From NCBI GenBank assembly GCA_039090855.1, contig CM077028.1, positions 64,795,054-64,859,053 of the forward strand: DNA of 64,000 bases. The letters are read 5' to 3'. The notes beneath the pieces were generated by a model. It made no database searches, was not told the origin of the DNA, and worked only from the letters and a program-made list of their open reading frames with translations. The DNA is from Macrothele yani. Taxonomy: Eukaryota; Arthropoda; Arachnida; Araneae; Macrothelidae. The position numbers and the translations under genes are program-made. This document shows positions 29,951-40,640 of this stretch, in pieces. Numbering within the stretch: the stretch's first letter is position 1; the number at the start of each line of letters is the position of its first letter.

Positions 29951-32420
29951 AACAAGAAGGATGACACCGAATTTTCGAGTGTAATAAGCACATCTATTGA
30001 ATCCGTTCTGACGCAAATTAAATTTATCAAAGCTACTCAAAGTCAATGGAACTGGTATTTAAAACAATAGATCTGACGAAAGAAAGAAGATTTTCAATCG
30101 GGTTTTTAATCCCTCAGATATTGGTGTAAACGGAATCGTGAGCTTACGAACTTTTAGAAACAGAGATATAGACAAAAATAAGATGTGACTTTACGTCCCC
30201 TGGTGGGAAAACCATGCATTATTTTAGGAAGAAAGTATTCTCAAAAAGTTTATCCATATAAGCGGTATCGCTCCACAAAAAAAAAAAAAAAAATTAATAA
30301 TAATAAAAAAAAAAAAAAAGGTCGAGTTTTCAGGAGTCCAGATTTTGCAACAAATACTTCAGAAGCATAAATTAACACTTATGACCCCTGGTGGCTAAAC
30401 CATTCTTTACCAAACATTAGAAATTATGTGAAAAATATTTTTTTTTTTTGATTGGAGGTTTAACGACCACCGTGAGCAACTCAATGGGCTATAAGCAGTC
30501 GCCCGTCCCTAATTTAGGGTCACTGGTTCCAGGGAAGGGAGAGAGCCAGTGCCGTAAGACAAATACAACATCCATGCCTGACCGGGATTCGAACCCGGAC
30601 CCCTTACTGACGAATGATCAGAGGCCAACGCCTTAGACCGCTGCGCCACCGGGGCGGCGAAAAATATTTTCCATCAAGTCTTGTATGCGATACAGGAAGA
30701 ATTTTTCAAAGCAGAGCTTTAGGAGCAGAAATAACGCAGAAAACGCAATTTACCTTTGTGGCCCCTAGCGGAAAGTCTATGATTTATTGGAAAATTTTGA
30801 ATTTATAGGGAAAAAAATTTGCATCGGAAACACTATCCAACAAAGAAAGAATTTTTCAAATCGTACTCTTAGAAGTAGAGATATTGGCAAATATAAGATA
30901 TACATCTACGCCCCTGGCGTAGAAACCATTCATTTTTCAAGAAGAAATTTTTCTAAAAGGTTTGTCGACATGAGTAGTATCGGTCAACAAATGACTTTTT
31001 TTCAATTGAGATTTTAGAAGCTCATATTTTGCTGCAAATACAACAGAAGTGAAAATTAAGACTTACGCCACCTGGTGGCCAAACCATTTCTTACAAAAAT
31101 TAGAAATCGTGTGCAAACGATTTCTCATCAGGAGCTGTATGCGGTGCAGAAAGAATTTTTCAAATCGGAGATTTAGAAGCAGAGATATAGGGGGAAACAC
31201 AATTTACATTTACGCCCCTAGCGGAAAGTCTATGAATTACTTGAAAATTTTGAAATTATATGAACCACATGTCACACAAGAAACACTATCCAACACAGAA
31301 GGAATTTTTCAAATCGGACTCCTACATGTAGAGATATTGACAAAAATAAGATATACTACTACGCTCCCTGGCGTAGAAACCATGCACTATTTTAAGAAAA
31401 AAATGTTTCTAAAAAGTTTGTCGACATGACTAGTATCGGTCAACAAAAGAAGTTTTTTTCAATCGAGAATTTAGAAGCTCATATTTTGTTGCAAATACAA
31501 CAGAAGCGGAAATTAAGATTTACGCCCCCGGGTGGCCAAACTGTTTTTTTACAAAAATTAGAAATTATGTGGAAACGATTTCCCATCAGGAGCTGTATCC
31601 GGTGCAGAAAGAATTTCTCAAATCGAAGATTTAGAAGCAGAGATATAGGGGGAAACGCAATTTACCGCTATGCCTCCTAGCGGAAAGTCTATGGATTACC
31701 TGAAAATTTTGAAATTATATGAAAAACATGTCACACGGAAAACACTATCCAACAAAAAAGGAATTTTTCAAATCCGACTCCTAGAAGTAGAGATATTGGG
31801 AAAAATAACATGTACATCTACGCGCCTTGGCGGAGAAACTGTACGATATTTTAAGAAGAAAGTATTCCGAAAAGGTTTATCGATGTGAGTGGCATCAGTC
31901 CACGAAAGAATTTTTTAAAATCGATGTTTTAGAAGCTTCGATTTTATGGCAAATACATTAGAAGCAAAAATTAACACTTACGCACCCTGGTGGCCAAAGT
32001 ATTCTTTACCAAAAATTTGAAATTATATGCAAAAAATTTTCCATCAGAAGATGTATCCGCCGAAGAAAAAATTTTTCAAATCGAAATTTTAGAAAAAGAG
32101 TTATCGGGAAAAATGTAATTTAGTTTTACGTCCCCTAGCGGAAAATCTATGCATAATTTAAAAAAGTAACTATATCTAAAATACTCTTCGACATAAATGG
32201 AATCGAAAGATAATTTTTTTTTCAATCGGATGTTTAGAAGCAAATATGTGGAATAAAACGTATTTTTGAATTCGACATGATCTGCATTTACGCCCTCTAC
32301 CGGCGAAATTGTACATCGTAAAAAAAAATAATAAAGGATCATCATTTGAATATTTCAAGCTTCCGAATGCAAAAAGAATTCTTCAAATCGGACTAATAGT
32401 TGCAGAGATATCGTGGGTAC
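29951..32420 (+). repeat. Higher-order satellite: three ~152-bp subunits per ~457 bp
   Basis: A unique head (from about 29951, gacaccgaattttcg) leads to subunits that each contain tttcaaatcggannnttag, agagatatnggnaaaa, a core near cctggtggcc or cctagcggaaa or cctggcgtagaaa, and attttgaaattatatg. Core types alternate A (30383, 31066, 31523, 31981), B (30761, 31213, 31672, 32129), C (30194, 30909, 31362, 31821, 32291). Type A recurs every 455-458 bp once the SINE insert is removed. The end carries cagacggacggacgaac. An inverted copy is at 45690-46803. Confidence 0.9.
30442..30658 (-). repeat. SINE-1 full-length copy inside the satellite
   Basis: Antisense copy with a T-run on the left and head complement ggggcggc on the right. 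Target duplications gaaaaatatttt are at 30430-30441 and 30659-30670, inserted in a type A to B interval of the satellite. Confidence 0.95.
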
Positions 32421-32825
32421 AGACGGACGGACGAACAAACCGATAACAGAAGCACGATCTTTTTTTACAAAAGACGTGCTAAAAATTTAGGGGGGCGGGA
32501 GGAAAGAAGCGACTAAGGGGTCAGGGGGTACATTAGGAGTATGGGAACAGGAAGGCAAAGTAGTAGGGAGGTGAGGGGGTTGGGGGTGGTGGATAGAAGA
32601 GGGATGGAGAGCAATTTTACTAATACTAATTTTAACTAATTCCTTTGAATGTTATGTGCCACGCCTTCATGTACAACTCTGACTTGCTTCCTTTTGTATA
32701 GGGAGATCGGGGCTTTGTTAGGTAGTTTGTGGCTTTTTCCTTGATCTGGTACAGTTACTTACGCTGTTGTTGTATTACATTGTATTAAGTCTTCATGGGG
32801 TAGCGAAATAAATTGAATTTAATTC
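32421..32825 (+). repeat. CR1-like 3' UTR fragment with G-rich stretch
   Basis: The part at 32640-32825 resembles the 3' UTR at 36120-36290: the polypyrimidine/ggg pattern, ggggctttgttagg, ttttccttgatctgg, and a terminal aaataaattgaatt. The part at 32490-32600 is G-rich. No coding part is attached, so this is weakly supported. Confidence 0.45.
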
Positions 32826-34050
32826 ATCCACACATTTATTGTTTGCCATAATTTTTTAAGGGGAGAGATTCGGCTATTGAGAAGGTGAGAAAATCGGCAG
32901 ATAGAAATACTCCAGTGTAAACAAGTCTTGTGTGACACAACGATGCGAATATTATTAGAGTAACTTCTCCTTTCTTGGTGTTCAGGTGTTGTTGGAGTGC
33001 CATTCTGCACGCTATATTCTGATGTAACTACACGATTTCAGAAAAAAAAACATTAAACATAAATCTCATCATAACCGAAATTACAGACTAAAAATTCCAT
33101 TGATCATGAATAATTAAATGCAGCACAATATAACTTCAATGTAGAGAAATACGTCATGCGTATTTGCAATATTTACAAGGCAAGAAAATAATATATTAAG
33201 TCTCAATTAGCGTAACCACAACCTAGGGATCGCTAGTCGCACAACTGTTCTCTAGAGACACGCAAATGGCCATCTATATGCATGCGAAGATTAAAGTAAA
33301 ACTGTCTCTTTTTTTGTTTTTTACCTTTCTCATTTATGATTTCTTTCTTGACGTGGTGTGGACGCTGGGGAATTCGTTACGTTTGCTGTTTTGCATTTGT
33401 CATTTCACTCTCTGTATAACGACATCTCGTGGTCATTGAATAGATTTTCTTGTCGTCACGACATATTTGCAGCGCCGTACGAACTCTGGCGGTAGCTTTT
33501 AGAACTATTTTATTCCATCGGTTTACGGATATACCGCATTTGGAGTCTCTAAGCGTTCTTCAATTATCCATCTGCAGCTTTCCGAAGTAAGGCATTTTGT
33601 AATCATATTGCACACCGCCGCGATATTTCGCACCCCCAATTTGTTGCGCACTGTATAAAATATGATAATTTTTTATTGCTCAATCGATATCCCGTCAGAC
33701 GTTTTACACAATGAAAGGTGAAGCTCCAGGTTGACGACAGTTTTGCAATATATTCTCCACTCCCAGGGTCTAGGTTCGTAACTCAACGGAAACGCGCTTT
33801 TTTTTCTCTCTATTTTCCCCAGATGCAAATTTAGAATGAATGACTTCTCGTCGCGATCAATACACTTACAAAACATCAAAAAATAGAATAATAATTACGG
33901 GGGAAGTGTTTGCATTTTGCTTAGGATGGCGGTTGCTTCTTGCAACATGTTGTTAACGAGATTCTTGGGCTTTAATTTTATCATGCAGAGTTTCTAAAGT
34001 GTGATGCAGTTGTTTAATTCATCAGCAAATGTTTTATAGACTGCTTTGTA
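32826..34050. other. Unassigned stretch
   Basis: I see no domain-bearing frame, tRNA-like sequence or terminal repeats in this 1.2 kb. Confidence 0.5.
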
Positions 34051-34271
34051 GATAATCTTTATTATTGGAGGTTTAACGACTACCGTGAGCAACTCAATGA
34101 GATATATAAGCAGTCTCCCGTCTCTAATTTGGGGCCACTGGTTGCAGGGAAGGATGAGAGAGACCCAGCGCCGTAAGACAAACAAAACATCCATGCCTAA
34201 CCGGGTTTCAAACCCATCTGTGACGAATGATCAGAAGCCATCGCTTAGAACACTGCGCCACAGGGACGGCG
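34051..34271 (-). repeat. SINE-1 copy, moderately diverged
   Basis: Antisense landmarks ggaggtttaacgactacc, ctaatttggggccactgg and the head complement cactgcgccacagggacgg are in order. Confidence 0.88.
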
Positions 34272-34329
34272 TGGATAACTTTGTAGAACATATATTAAAG
34301 CTTCTGTAGGATACCACGTGATATGTAGA

Positions 34330-34461
34330 AGACGTACTACTGAGGTAACGCATGAGTCAAACAAACAGTAAAGCAGTTACAAGCCTTCGGCGTAGATCAA
34401 TAGGGAGAACATCCGCTTCGGAAGAGCAAGACGTGGGTTTGAAATCCACCTCTCACCAAAT
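34330..34461 (+). repeat. SINE-3 copy
   Basis: The leader gacgtactactgaggtaacg and catgagtcaa is followed by ttcggcgtagatcaataggg (A-box position) and gtgggtttgaaatccac (T-arm). It ends at the target duplication of the adjacent hairpin. Confidence 0.75.
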
Positions 34462-34473
34462 CGGTAACTCATC

Positions 34474-35081
34474 AATCATAAAAGTTGCATGCTAAAAATA
34501 TCAAGAAGAATAAAAAGGCAGCTGTCTAAGCATGTAGAAAACCACCCAATACGTACAATTAGAATTTTACTACTAAAAGGCATATTAGGTAAAAACAAGA
34601 TCTTTCGCAACAGGCGCCCTGTGCGTCATCAGTTTAAAAGAACTGGCGCTAGGAGAACACACACACTTAATATATAGATAGTACCGAAGACAACAGCGAT
34701 CCCGGTGAGTGACATGATATCCGCGTCACAACTCGGTTACAGCGAGAAACAAAGCAAAGAAAGAAAACACCAAATAGATTACAAATACATATTCACCGAG
34801 GTGTAATCTATTTGGTGTTTTCTTTCCTTGCTTTGTTTCTCGCTGTAACCGAGTTGTGACGCGGATATCATGTCACTCACCGGGATCGCTGTTGTCTTCG
34901 GGGCTATCTATATATTAAGTGTGTGTGTTCTCCTAGCGCCAGTTCTTTTAACCTGATGACGCACAGGGCGCCTGTTGCGAAAGATCTTGTTTTTACCTAA
35001 TATGGCTTTTAGTAGTAAAATTCTAATTGTACGTTTTGGGTGGTTTTCTACATGCTTAGACAGCTGCCTTTTTATTCTTCT
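34474..35081. mobile_element. Large hairpin insertion (about 280-bp arms), Penelope-type
   Basis: Arms 34504-34782 and 34802-35081 are near-perfect inverted copies around a 20-bp loop. Direct repeats cggtaactcatc (34462-34473 and 35082-35093) flank the unit, and a 30-bp extra piece (34474-34503) separates the left repeat from the arm. The right arm holds cctgatgacgcacagg, then ctgttgcgaaag, similar in layout to the hammerhead-like core of Penelope pseudo-LTRs. Confidence 0.87.
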
Positions 35082-35093
35082 CGGTAACTCATC

Positions 35094-35489
35094 TCATACA
35101 ACTTTTAATAAATCCCTCTATAAACTCGTACAAAAAAAAATTACCCATCTACAAATTCCCTACTTCTCGACTAAGCGTCACTCACCCTGTATGCTGATTA
35201 GAAGAATGCGTCATCAGGCCGCGCAAATCTTTGTCCAAAAGACCCGACCGATTCCAGCAATAAACTTACTATCCCTATAACTCAACCATTTTGCTGATGG
35301 TGGTATTTTACGGCCTTCGAACAAAAATAAATTTCTTGGACGACAGATTTGATAAATTTCGTTGTCCACACAACGAACGTAATTAAATAAAATTAATTGT
35401 TCTCCAGTTAAATGGTCCTTTGAGAGCATGGTTGTCGGCTGCCCCGATACCTGCGATGTCATGTCCCCCCGAATAACATGACGTAGGGG
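35094..35489. other. Unassigned stretch, possible non-LTR coding traces
   Basis: Frames give LLGNSSHTTFNKSLYKLVQK and similar sequence without a nameable domain. The part from 35281 is unassigned. Confidence 0.3.
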
Positions 35490-35625
35490 ACGTTCTACTG
35501 AGGTGACGCATGAATCAAATCGACAATGAAGCAGCAATGAGCCTACCGGGGTAGTTCAGTTGGCAGAACGGCCGCTCCGTAAGAGGAAGACATGTGTTCG
35601 AATCCCACAGCAGGCAAAGTTCTAT
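35490..35625 (+). repeat. SINE-3 copy with tRNA-like head
   Basis: Leader gacgttctactgaggtgacg and catgaatcaa precede a tRNA-like segment at 35548-35618 with A box ggggtagttcagttggca, T-arm gtgttcgaatcccac and acceptor pairing gcct/aggc. Confidence 0.8.
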
Positions 35626-35639
35626 ATGTTATACCTCTG

Positions 35640-36300
35640 AAATAACGAATCAATAAACTACAAATATTACAGAATAAATACATAAGGTTATTAGACTTAA
35701 AAACAAATTCTTCTTCTCATACCAACTTCCAACCTTTCACTTTTTTCCATACCCATGTCAACCCAAACCATTACGGAATTTTATTTATTAAACAATTATC
35801 TGACTTCAAAATAGGTAAACAAATGTTTCAAAGAATTAAACTGAATCTACACACATATCACTGAATTGAATTTTCATACTTATCACTACAATACGAAACA
35901 TTATTAAGACCCATACATCCAAAAACCCTCATGATGGACCGGAGCTTAAACTATATTGGTCCTGAATATTGGAATACACTGCCAGCTGAGTTGAGCACAA
36001 TAAACAACCTAAATTTATTCAAAAACAAGCTAAAAAATAATTGCTAAGTTAATTAATAAAAATAATAACTAAAAAAAATGCTGTTTACAGTATAACTAAC
36101 ATCTAACATTACTGCTGTGTTTTATGAACCTGGGACTGCTTGCCTGTTTAATTGGGAAATCAGGGCTTGTTAGGATTCTCCGAGGCCTTTTCCCCGATTT
36201 TCCCTGCTGTTCTTAAGAAATATAAAATATTTATGTACATTCACAAAGCCTACAATGTAACAGCAAAAATAAAATTTATTATTATTTAAAAAAAAAGTAA
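35640..36300 (+). pseudogene. CR1-like reverse transcriptase C-terminus and 3' UTR
   Basis: The reading NKYIRLLDLKTNSSSHTNFQ and HYGILFIKQLSDFKIGKQMF leads, after a stop, to LRPIHPKTLMMDRSLNYIGP and EYWNTLPAELSTINNLNLFK, ending at a TAA near 36044. This is the C-terminal region of a CR1/jockey-like element, similar to the piece at 28100-29870. The following UTR has gggcttgttaggattctccg and ends in an attatta-rich tail. At least one frameshift or stop occurs (CAC TGA near 35861), so the frame is dead. Confidence 0.8.
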
Positions 36301-36627
36301 ATACTAATAACCAGGTAGAAATGAATCAGCAAAAGACTTACGTAAGTGAAACACTTTATTCTCCACACAGTGGAAAGTCACATTTCTATATTCATCAAGT
36401 CGTTCCAGTGACTCTTAATCACAGCTTTTGAATCAATATATATCATTCTTTATCCCACAGAAACAACTCTTATTCGTCGATTCACATAAATCTGCAATAA
36501 TGACAAACCCTTTCTTTATATCATCTCTATTTCTACGCTTTCATAGTTCTACCACAGCATTCAGACTCAACGTTGTCTATATATTTTGCTCTGACTCACT
36601 GCCAGCGTTGCCAAATTGTAAAAGGTC

Positions 36628-36790
36628 GCTCCGATGGCGCTCTGCCTCTAACCTTTCGTTCGTGGGCCATTGTTCGAGTCCCGAATGGTGCGCTTCTTGT
36701 CATAAGCCACCGGCTCTCTCCCTTTTCCGGAACATGTGACTCCAAGTTAGGGACTAGAGTTACTCGCGGTGGTCACTAAACTTCAACAAA
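36628..36790 (+). repeat. SINE-1-like copy, degenerate
   Basis: Keeps gatggcgctctgcctc, the T-arm tgttcgagtccc, accggctctctcccttttcc and gttactcgcggtggtca. The head has shortened and changed. Confidence 0.75.
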
Positions 36791-38437
36791 AGAATTCCAA
36801 AAGTTGTTAAGGGAAGTATTGTGCCGTTCAGTAAGGAAATTAAAAATAAATAACGGAATTTATAAAGAAATAACATAATAAAACAGAAACTAACGAAATA
36901 TATAAAGAAAAAACATAATAAAACAAACTCAAAAGGAAGGTTAAATTAGAAGAATACGCCACATAGTCATCTTCTAAAAATGGAATGTAAATCTTTGCGA
37001 CACAGAAATAGAGGAACTTACGTGCTAATTCAAAGCAGCAACATTAGAAATTCCCAACCCAGGGGCGCAGCCACTGGGAGAGCTCACGGGAATGGAGCCT
37101 TCTTCCGGGAGCACTATTTTGCGCCCATCTTCGTTCCTGGAATTAAACTCAACGCCCAGTGGAGCGACCCCAAACTTACCCAAATCTATAAACGAAAAAT
37201 GATCGTCATGTTTTTTTAAACCTAGCTTACTGTTTACACTCGTTCAAGCAGCCTTTTTTATATTTTTTTCCCGAGCGTTCGTGCTTGCTGCTATGCTGCC
37301 TTCAAAGAGCTGTTTTATGTAGGCAATGTAAAGAAGAAAATGATAAAAAAAATGGTAATATCTAGCTGCGCTATTTAACAAAACAGAAGTGAAATCGTCC
37401 CAATCCGCAGGAAAACAGGTTGATAAGCAAGCGCCTGCAGGATTCATTTAAGGCTAAATGCATTATTGGTTTGCGTTTGTGGGCTGCTTTTGTTTACATC
37501 AGCAGATGAACAATAGGGTAACTTGTACGGCAAATCAGCATATGTGCGTCAACCAGTAAACAGCTTATCGCAACCTTGGAAGTTTTTGCTATTTCGCGCA
37601 GATGTCCTACTCAGTAGTCACACTGGGAGCACACGCAGAAGCAGCAGGTTAGTCCGAGTCGCCATTCCTTTGATTCCAAAGTGGTTTTCAAAAAAAAAAA
37701 AAAAAAAGAAAAAAAAAGTTGTTTCTTCTCTAAGTCTTATTTCTTTACATTTGACGAGAATCCTCGTGAACGAAAAAAAGAGAAAATTTTTCAAATGAAA
37801 TAATTTCCCCATACTTTCACAAGAAAAACATTGTATTGTACGCGTCCTCCGTGATTTTTGAGATAAAGGTACTAATGGGGAGTGAAAAGTAAGGTGCTAA
37901 AATAAATACAGCGTTATACGGTTTAATACATGTGACGTGTACTTTGATTTAACTTTCATTTTTAGTTCCTTTTTCTATGTAAATTTGAGTTCGTTCTCAT
38001 TAGCACCTTCGAATCTTAACGTGATATCTTCTCTCTCACATGAATACGGTTGGCAACACTTGAGGTCTGTAGGAGTGACGTATGCTTGTAGTAATAAGGA
38101 CAAGACGAGAGATATATAATGACTAAGGAGCAGCTGTGTGTGTGGTGTGCGGGCGAAACTTGCTGTGATATATGTTTATGATGTCCTAGTATCACGCTGT
38201 ATAAAGTTATGTCATTTCATATACAGACGAAAAGCTGCTTAAGGTGAAACTGCTTAAAGCTGCTTAAGGTTTCTGTTTCCGTCTATGTTTCGTCTGGCCC
38301 TAAAAATCCTTATGTGTCGTTAAGTTAAAGTGAGCTATCCAGTGCATTACATTTACACTTAGTTCAACATTTCTTCAGCCTCACATTTTGAACTTAGCGT
38401 AACACCAATCTCTCATAGCAAAAAGTATTACGTTATA
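36791..38437. other. Unassigned stretch
   Basis: No gene supported in 1.6 kb. A run of A near 37690-37718 and a short duplicated ctgcttaaggt near 38236 and 38258 are the only repeats noted. Confidence 0.5.
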
Positions 38438-38787
38438 CAGGGTTACAAGGAAAGTCCGCGATTAGGCCAATATCTCACGAACTATGGCAGTTAGCGATTT
38501 ACTTCTTGTGCAGTTGTATAGAAAACCCCTATGGCGCAGACAATAACACCACGAGGGATACCCTCGCCCCCTTTTGAGGGGTGAGGGGGCTATCGCGCCC
38601 CTCTTGCAGATAGAGTCACTTGTTCAGCTAGGCAAAAATAGTAGATAAATGTTTTTGTCCCATAACAAAAGATGGAAGGGGACCAGGAATGTGGCCCCAA
38701 GAAAATCGCAGCATCCAGAAGCAGCAACCGAGTATTTAAACAAAGCTACAAAATGCGAATGCATCATGCTGTAAAGATTTTATTAAT

Positions 38788-38920
38788 TTATAAAATGCAA
38801 TTTACATACTCAAAATGTTGCCCTTCAGCAACGATGCACGCCTGCAAGCGCTCTACGAGCTCACCACGCATGCGTTGCAGCATATCCCCATCAACAGAGG
38901 CACAGACAGATGATGTGCAG
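38788..38920 (-). pseudogene. Transposase C-terminal fragment of element J
   Basis: The minus-strand frame gives SVDGDMLQRMRGELVERLQA and CIVAEGQHFEYVNCIL. This is the extreme C-terminus of the same transposase group as elements H and I. A 53-bp insertion (38937-38989) breaks the upstream frame, and no catalytic motif is included. The real length of the family is about 350 residues, so only a tenth remains. Confidence 0.65.
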
Positions 38921-38936
38921 TGGTGTTGTATACACC

Positions 38937-38989
38937 CAAGGTAAATAGATAGAACAGGTACAAAATAAATAGATATTCTATTTACCTTG
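38937..38989. mobile_element. 53-bp mini-element with 9-bp target duplication
   Basis: The insert begins caaggtaaatag and ends ctatttaccttg, perfect 12-bp inverted repeats. Direct repeats gtatacacc lie at 38928-38936 and 38990-38998. It interrupts the transposase remnant of element J, which supports its being an insertion. Confidence 0.85.
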
Positions 38990-39282
38990 GTATACACCTG
39001 TGATTTAAGATGGCCCTAAAGGAAAAAGTCCAGAGGGCTAAGTTTTGGTGACCTCCTGGTCCTTTCCATCTCAGGTTAAACACATCGTTTGGACTAGCGT
39101 CTCTGGACGGAAATGATTCCTATGGGAGTTTTACTGCGCATGCTCACGGACATGGACGGTTGATGATCTCGGGGACTTCAGTTTCGGAGGTCGTATACAT
39201 ATTGCATTAATGAAGGCGGCAGCTCGACTTCTACTCTCGAACGCAGGTGTTGCTTACATTTCGTCAGCAGAGCGTTCGATTT

Positions 39283-40163
39283 CTACTTTGCAAATAGATA
39301 AGTGACAACAATTTCAGTACCATCATTCACTTGCTGAACACGAGCAAGAATGCGGGTAGGACAAGTTTTCTGGGTTTTGTGGCTCCCAATACATTTTAAA
39401 CGACGTTTTCTTTCTCTTTGCACTTTACATTCGTATGTGCCATTCCGATGATAGGGAAAATACATTGCACTCCGATGATGTATTTTGTGGGCTTTGTAAT
39501 AATGTAGCCATTCCGATGATAGGGAAAATACATGTCTCCATCTGCCAATTTTTTATTTCTTGTCTCTTTAACAAAATGGGACTGAGTCTCGCGTTCCATC
39601 TTCTTCTAAAGTTCAAAATCTTCCATAGAATGAAATGTAATTTGTCCGTATTAAAATTCAATGTCCGTGTACAATTTTAATGTGATGTTGCAAGTCGAAC
39701 AAACGCCTGAAACTCGGATTACAAAGCCCACAGTAGAAATTGGCTACATTATTGACTACAAATTGGCTACATTATTACAAAGCCCACAGTGAAAATTGGC
39801 TGAGCAGCCTTGGTGGCGCATTGGTCTAAGCGATGACTTCTGATCATGCGTCCGAAAGGGGGTCCGGATTCGAATCACGGTGAGGCATGGATGCTGTGTG
39901 TGTGTCTTGCGGCACTAGATTTCTCCCTTCGCTGGAACCAGTGGCCCTAAATTAGTGACGGGCTACTGCTTTTAGTCCATTGAGTTGCTCAAAGTGGTCG
40001 TTAAAATTCCAATCAAAAAAAAAAAAAAAAAAATGACTGAAGTTCCAGGTATTTCTGTAGAATGACGAAACTTTTTCACGTGCCCCGATAAATTATTTTT
40101 ATTACTTTTCCCAGAAAACTTACGCTTACAATAAGCACAAGCAACAGTAGTGGGGTTCGGCAT
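39283..40163 (-). pseudogene. C2H2 zinc-finger / FLYWCH-like coding remnant of the long-TIR element
   Basis: The first part (40163-40036) reads MPNPTTVACAYCKRKFSGKS then NKNNLSGHVKKFRHSTE, a finger of C-x2-C-x15-H-x5-H form. After a SINE-1 insertion, NFYCGLCNPSFRRLFDLQHH then IKIVH gives C-x2-C-x12-H-x4-H. Farther on, RLKCIGSHKTQKTCPTRILA and RVQQVNDGTEIVVTYLF resemble the FLYWCH- or WRKY-GCM-like DNA-binding part of MULE-associated proteins. A 76-bp segment around cattccgatgataggg is duplicated (39432 and 39508). Stops lie between the parts. The role of such a protein would be DNA binding; the family assignment is tentative. Confidence 0.55.
39803..40034 (+). repeat. SINE-1 copy inside the zinc-finger element
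   Basis: Head cagccttggtggcgcattgg, T-arm gattcgaatcac, body gacgggctactgctttta and about 17 A at the end. Confidence 0.9.
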
Positions 40164-40319
40164 ATTTCAAATTTTTCGAACTACTTATCTCCTGCGCCCT
40201 AGAGTATGGCCTACCGACCTGAAATCAATATAAACAACACCTGCGTTCGAAGAAGTCGGGCTGCCGCCTTCATTAATGCAATATGTGTACGACCCCCGAA
40301 ACTGAAGTTCCCGACATTT

Positions 40320-40541
40320 CTTTTTTTTTTTTGATTGGCCTTTTAACGACCACCGTGAGCAACTCAATGACCTGTAAGCAGTCGCCCGTCCCTAATTTAG
40401 GGTCACTGGTTCCAGCGAAGGGAGAGAGCCAGTGCCGTAAGACCAACACAAAATCCATGCCTCACCGGGATTCGAACCCGGACCCCTTTCGGACGAATGA
40501 TCAGAGGCCATCGCTTAGACCACTGCGCCACCGGGGCGGCT
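40320..40541 (-). repeat. SINE-1 copy inside the right terminal repeat
   Basis: Antisense copy with a T-run at the left and gccaccggggcggc at the right. Flanks ttcccgacat (left) and ttcccgagat (right) look like a target duplication with one change. Confidence 0.93.
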
Positions 40542-40640
40542 TCCCGAGATCATCAAGCGTCAATGTCCGTGCGCACGCGCAGTAGGACTGCCGTAGGGAA
40601 TCATTCCTGTCTAGAGATGCTAGTCATCGTTCGGCCATCT

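Larger units (their letters stand above)
38438..39075 (-). mobile_element. Element J: Tc1/mariner-superfamily 3' end
   Basis: The left end cagggttacaaggaaagtcc follows TA at 38436-38437 and is matched in opposite orientation at 46835-47053. On the minus strand GDMLQRMRGELVERLQACIV precedes this end, like the C-terminus of DUF4817-type transposases. The right end is not visible; the long-TIR zinc-finger element begins there. Confidence 0.72.
39080..40640 (-). mobile_element. Long-TIR element carrying zinc-finger coding sequence
   Basis: The left 170 bp (39080-39256) is repeated inverted at the right, at 40205-40318 and 40542-40636, the right arm being split by a SINE-1. Shared pieces include gcattaatgaaggcggcagc, cgaacgcaggtgttg, tgatgatctcggg and acggacat. 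Between them, minus-strand frames encode C2H2-type fingers and a FLYWCH-like stretch. Without the two SINE-1 inserts the unit is about 1.1 kb. The terminal repeats resemble those of MULE-type elements, but no transposase core is present. Confidence 0.72.

Noticed and set aside
30787..31888. Series of small open frames with NFSNRxxRSRDIG
   Set aside because: The repeated peptide arises from the satellite subunits; frames end at different points and no start, splice or domain is evident.
29951..32420. CRISPR-like array
   Set aside because: Regular spacing of repeats is present, but units are 152 bp without unique spacers, and the context is a eukaryotic transposon-rich region.
34474..35081. 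Assembly artefact (inverted duplication from a read)
   Set aside because: The 12-bp direct repeats flanking the hairpin and the matching layout at 53348 point to an insertion. Long-read confirmation is still needed, so the artefact idea is rejected only provisionally.
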